A DNA stretch of 22,893 nt from contig CAZVWV010000051.1 in NCBI GenBank assembly GCA_964631745.1, positions 1 to 22,893 of the forward strand. The letters run 5' to 3'. This DNA comes from CAZVWV01 sp964631745 (lineage in GTDB: Bacteria; Bdellovibrionota_C; UBA2361; JBGSMV01). Positions 21,563 to 22,893 of this stretch are shown here, piece after piece. Within the stretch, counting starts at the first letter, position 1; each line of letters opens with the position of its first letter. Under the pieces are notes generated by a model. The model was not told the origin of the DNA. It searched no databases and saw nothing but the letters and a program-made list of their open reading frames with translations. The translations under genes and the position numbers were made by a program.

Positions 21563-22717
21563 GTGGATTCACTGTTAATTGTTGGTAATAACGACCAGAA
21601 GCTGGCTTCGTTGCTCAAAAAAATGGGCTACGAGCTAATTTCATGCGCCGACGGCCAGGCCCTGCCGGACCTCGTGAGTGGTAACGTGATTGACCTGATC
21701 TTGATCGACTCAAGCATGGACCAAAATTGGTTGGATCTATGTGCCTTCTTCCGAGCAGAGGAGACCACAAGCATCGTTCCGATTGTATGTTTAACAAGCG
21801 ACCTTCAAAAGATTGAACAAGCTAAGAGCAATATCGAACGTATTGAATTTGTAGAACAGCCATACTCGGTCGGGGCCGTGGTCAGCAAGATCGCGGTGCA
21901 GTTGCGTCTCCGAAAGATTGCCGGGGCCGATAGTCACAACGCTAGGTTGGGCGATATGAACGCGGCTCTTCGCGACTTAAACGATAAGTTTGCTAGGCAG
22001 ATCCAGGAAGCGCAACAGATTCAAGATACCTTATTACCCACAAGTTTGCCTGTTGATGATCGCTTTGAGCTCGCGGCAGCCTACCAACCTTTAGATGGAG
22101 TAGGGGGAGACTGGTACGATGTGCAGCAGCTCGCCAATGGAAAAGTGTCCGTACAGATCGCAGACGTCACTGGCCATGGATTGTCGGCAGCCTTCATTTG
22201 CGCCATGACAAAGTTGGCGCGTTCCGCGGCAACTGACAAGGAAAGCCCAGACAAGCTGCTGGAAAAAATGAACGCCTTGATGTCGCCCGTTCTGCCAGAA
22301 GGACGTTTCGTAACGGGGTGCAGCTATCTGTTCGATCCCCAGACGGGAGTTGTAAAGTTTGCTCGCGCCGGACATCCACCCGCCTTACTCCTAAAGCGCG
22401 CCGAAGGGAAAGTGCTGCAGTTGAAAGCTCCCGGCCTAGCGCTTGGATTCTTGGATGACGCCGAGTATGCGCTGGAGGAGTATGAGATGCTGCCCGACGA
22501 CCTGCTTTTAATTTACACCGACGGTATACCCGAGGCTCAAAACATGGATTCGATCATGTATAACACCGACCGCATGGAGAAGTTAATGTTGAATAGCGCT
22601 CCTGCGTCTTCTGCGGCCGAAGTTCTTCAGAAGATCTTCGCCGATTTCGAAAGCTGGCGGGGAGGACGTATATTAAAAGATGACGTCACTACTATCATGC
22701 TAAAGCGTGTCAGGTGA
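21563..22717 (+). CDS. Response-regulator-like SpoIIE/PP2C-type phosphatase (RsbU-like)
   Basis: 384 residues. Residues 1-118 form a receiver-like domain: LLIVGNND in place of the acidic pocket, D49 in LILID at the phosphorylation site, CLTSD with T78, and VEQPY where the invariant Lys is Q99. Residues 130-155 are a linker helix. Residues 156-384 are a PP2C/SpoIIE phosphatase: LLPTSLP, GVGGDWYDV (179-187), D201-VTGHGLSAA, GRFVTGCSYLFD, ARAGHPPALLL, LLLIYTDGIPE and KDDVTTIML; the metal-binding aspartates are present. Such proteins dephosphorylate anti-sigma-factor antagonists or other Ser/Thr phosphoproteins in partner-switching. The missing Lys and altered pocket suggest a receiver controlled by something other than standard phosphorylation. 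The GTG at 21563 has GGGGAAA upstream. The MITE-like element ends 32 nt before it. Confidence 0.9.
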   Translation: MDSLLIVGNNDQKLASLLKKMGYELISCADGQALPDLVSGNVIDLILIDSSMDQNWLDLCAFFRAEETTSIVPIVCLTSDLQKIEQAKSNIERIEFVEQPYSVGAVVSKIAVQLRLRKIAGADSHNARLGDMNAALRDLNDKFARQIQEAQQIQDTLLPTSLPVDDRFELAAAYQPLDGVGGDWYDVQQLANGKVSVQIADVTGHGLSAAFICAMTKLARSAATDKESPDKLLEKMNALMSPVLPEGRFVTGCSYLFDPQTGVVKFARAGHPPALLLKRAEGKVLQLKAPGLALGFLDDAEYALEEYEMLPDDLLLIYTDGIPEAQNMDSIMYNTDRMEKLMLNSAPASSAAEVLQKIFADFESWRGGRILKDDVTTIMLKRVR

Positions 22718-22893
22718 GATAGTGCGGGGCTAGTTACTAGCTTGCCCGGATATTATGTAGAGCGGACGACCCCGCTGGTCTATGTTCATGGTTGGGCCGA
22801 GAAGTTGCACCACATTTTAGGCAAATAGGGGGCAAGGTGCGTAGTTTTAGAGTCGACCATCACTGGACTTGAGAAGAATGGGATTGTGACACT
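22718..22893. other. Right edge, no gene seen
   Basis: No convincing coding frame. A short imperfect hairpin (GGGCTAGT and ACTAGC-TTGCCC, about 22727-22747) without a T-tract follows the phosphatase stop and could help end its transcript. A minus-strand frame is open from the edge to a stop near 22790, but it is too short to call. Confidence 0.35.

Overview
This is a draft-assembly window (one run of Ns) of about 50% G+C from a Gram-negative bacterium. It carries housekeeping genes (ispG, miaB, a bifunctional-nuclease-family gene, a threonine dehydratase, an HMG-CoA-lyase-like gene), two lipoprotein signal sequences, a flagellin-like gene under a sigma-28-like promoter, a stand-alone FlhB C-terminal domain and an orphan VirB2/TrbC-like pilin. 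The gene content suggests a flagellated bacterium of the former deltaproteobacterial type (Bdellovibrionota, Myxococcota, SAR324 or similar). That is inference from gene content, not a firm placement. No rRNA, tRNA, CRISPR array or transposase gene was found.

Layout. 1-250 has no gene. 251-2666 (minus) is a tightly packed pair: a RibBA-like protein whose two catalytic centres both look dismantled, followed after 1 nt by an HD-superfamily phosphohydrolase. 2778-3576 (plus) holds an unknown protein and a FlhB-C-like protein. 3587-4321 (minus) is a MerR-like regulator followed by a 52-residue DUF5989-type membrane protein; ATAAACAA repeats lie upstream of the regulator. 4509-5903 (minus) is a PyrE-like phosphoribosyltransferase followed by an exported NAGPA/DUF2233 protein. 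6015-6395 (minus) is a small secreted protein. 6446-7598 (plus) is ispG, interrupted only by an assembly gap that appears to be spurious. 7655-10126 (plus) encodes a large membrane-anchored pseudokinase. 10137-10167 is a terminator serving mainly the minus-strand pilin gene (10194-10610).

10863-13861 (plus) is an overlapping chain: membrane-anchored protein, lipoprotein, lipoprotein, miaB. It is followed by the DUF151 nuclease-family gene with its own promoter (13967) and a YfgM-like membrane protein (14606). A charged low-complexity protein (15521-16012, minus) diverges from the flagellin-like gene (16213-17148). A threonine dehydratase (17149-18393, minus) and an HMG-CoA-lyase-like gene (18442-19374, plus) diverge from a 48-bp region. 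19375-19692 is a non-coding region built of nested inverted repeats. Then come a small unknown gene, a six-helix-type membrane protein (minus), a 174-bp near-palindrome flanked by ATAAT direct repeats (MITE-like), and a receiver-like/SpoIIE-type phosphatase gene whose start lies 32 nt past that element.

A theme of the window is proteins that keep a recognisable enzyme fold but have lost key residues: RibBA-like, protein-kinase-like, receiver domain, PyrE-like and FlhB-like. Several may have regulatory or scaffolding roles. The most interesting points are the doubly degenerate RibBA coupled to an HD hydrolase, the pseudokinase-TM-helical-repeat protein, the MITE-like hairpin, and the flagellin-like protein with a near-consensus sigma-28 promoter.
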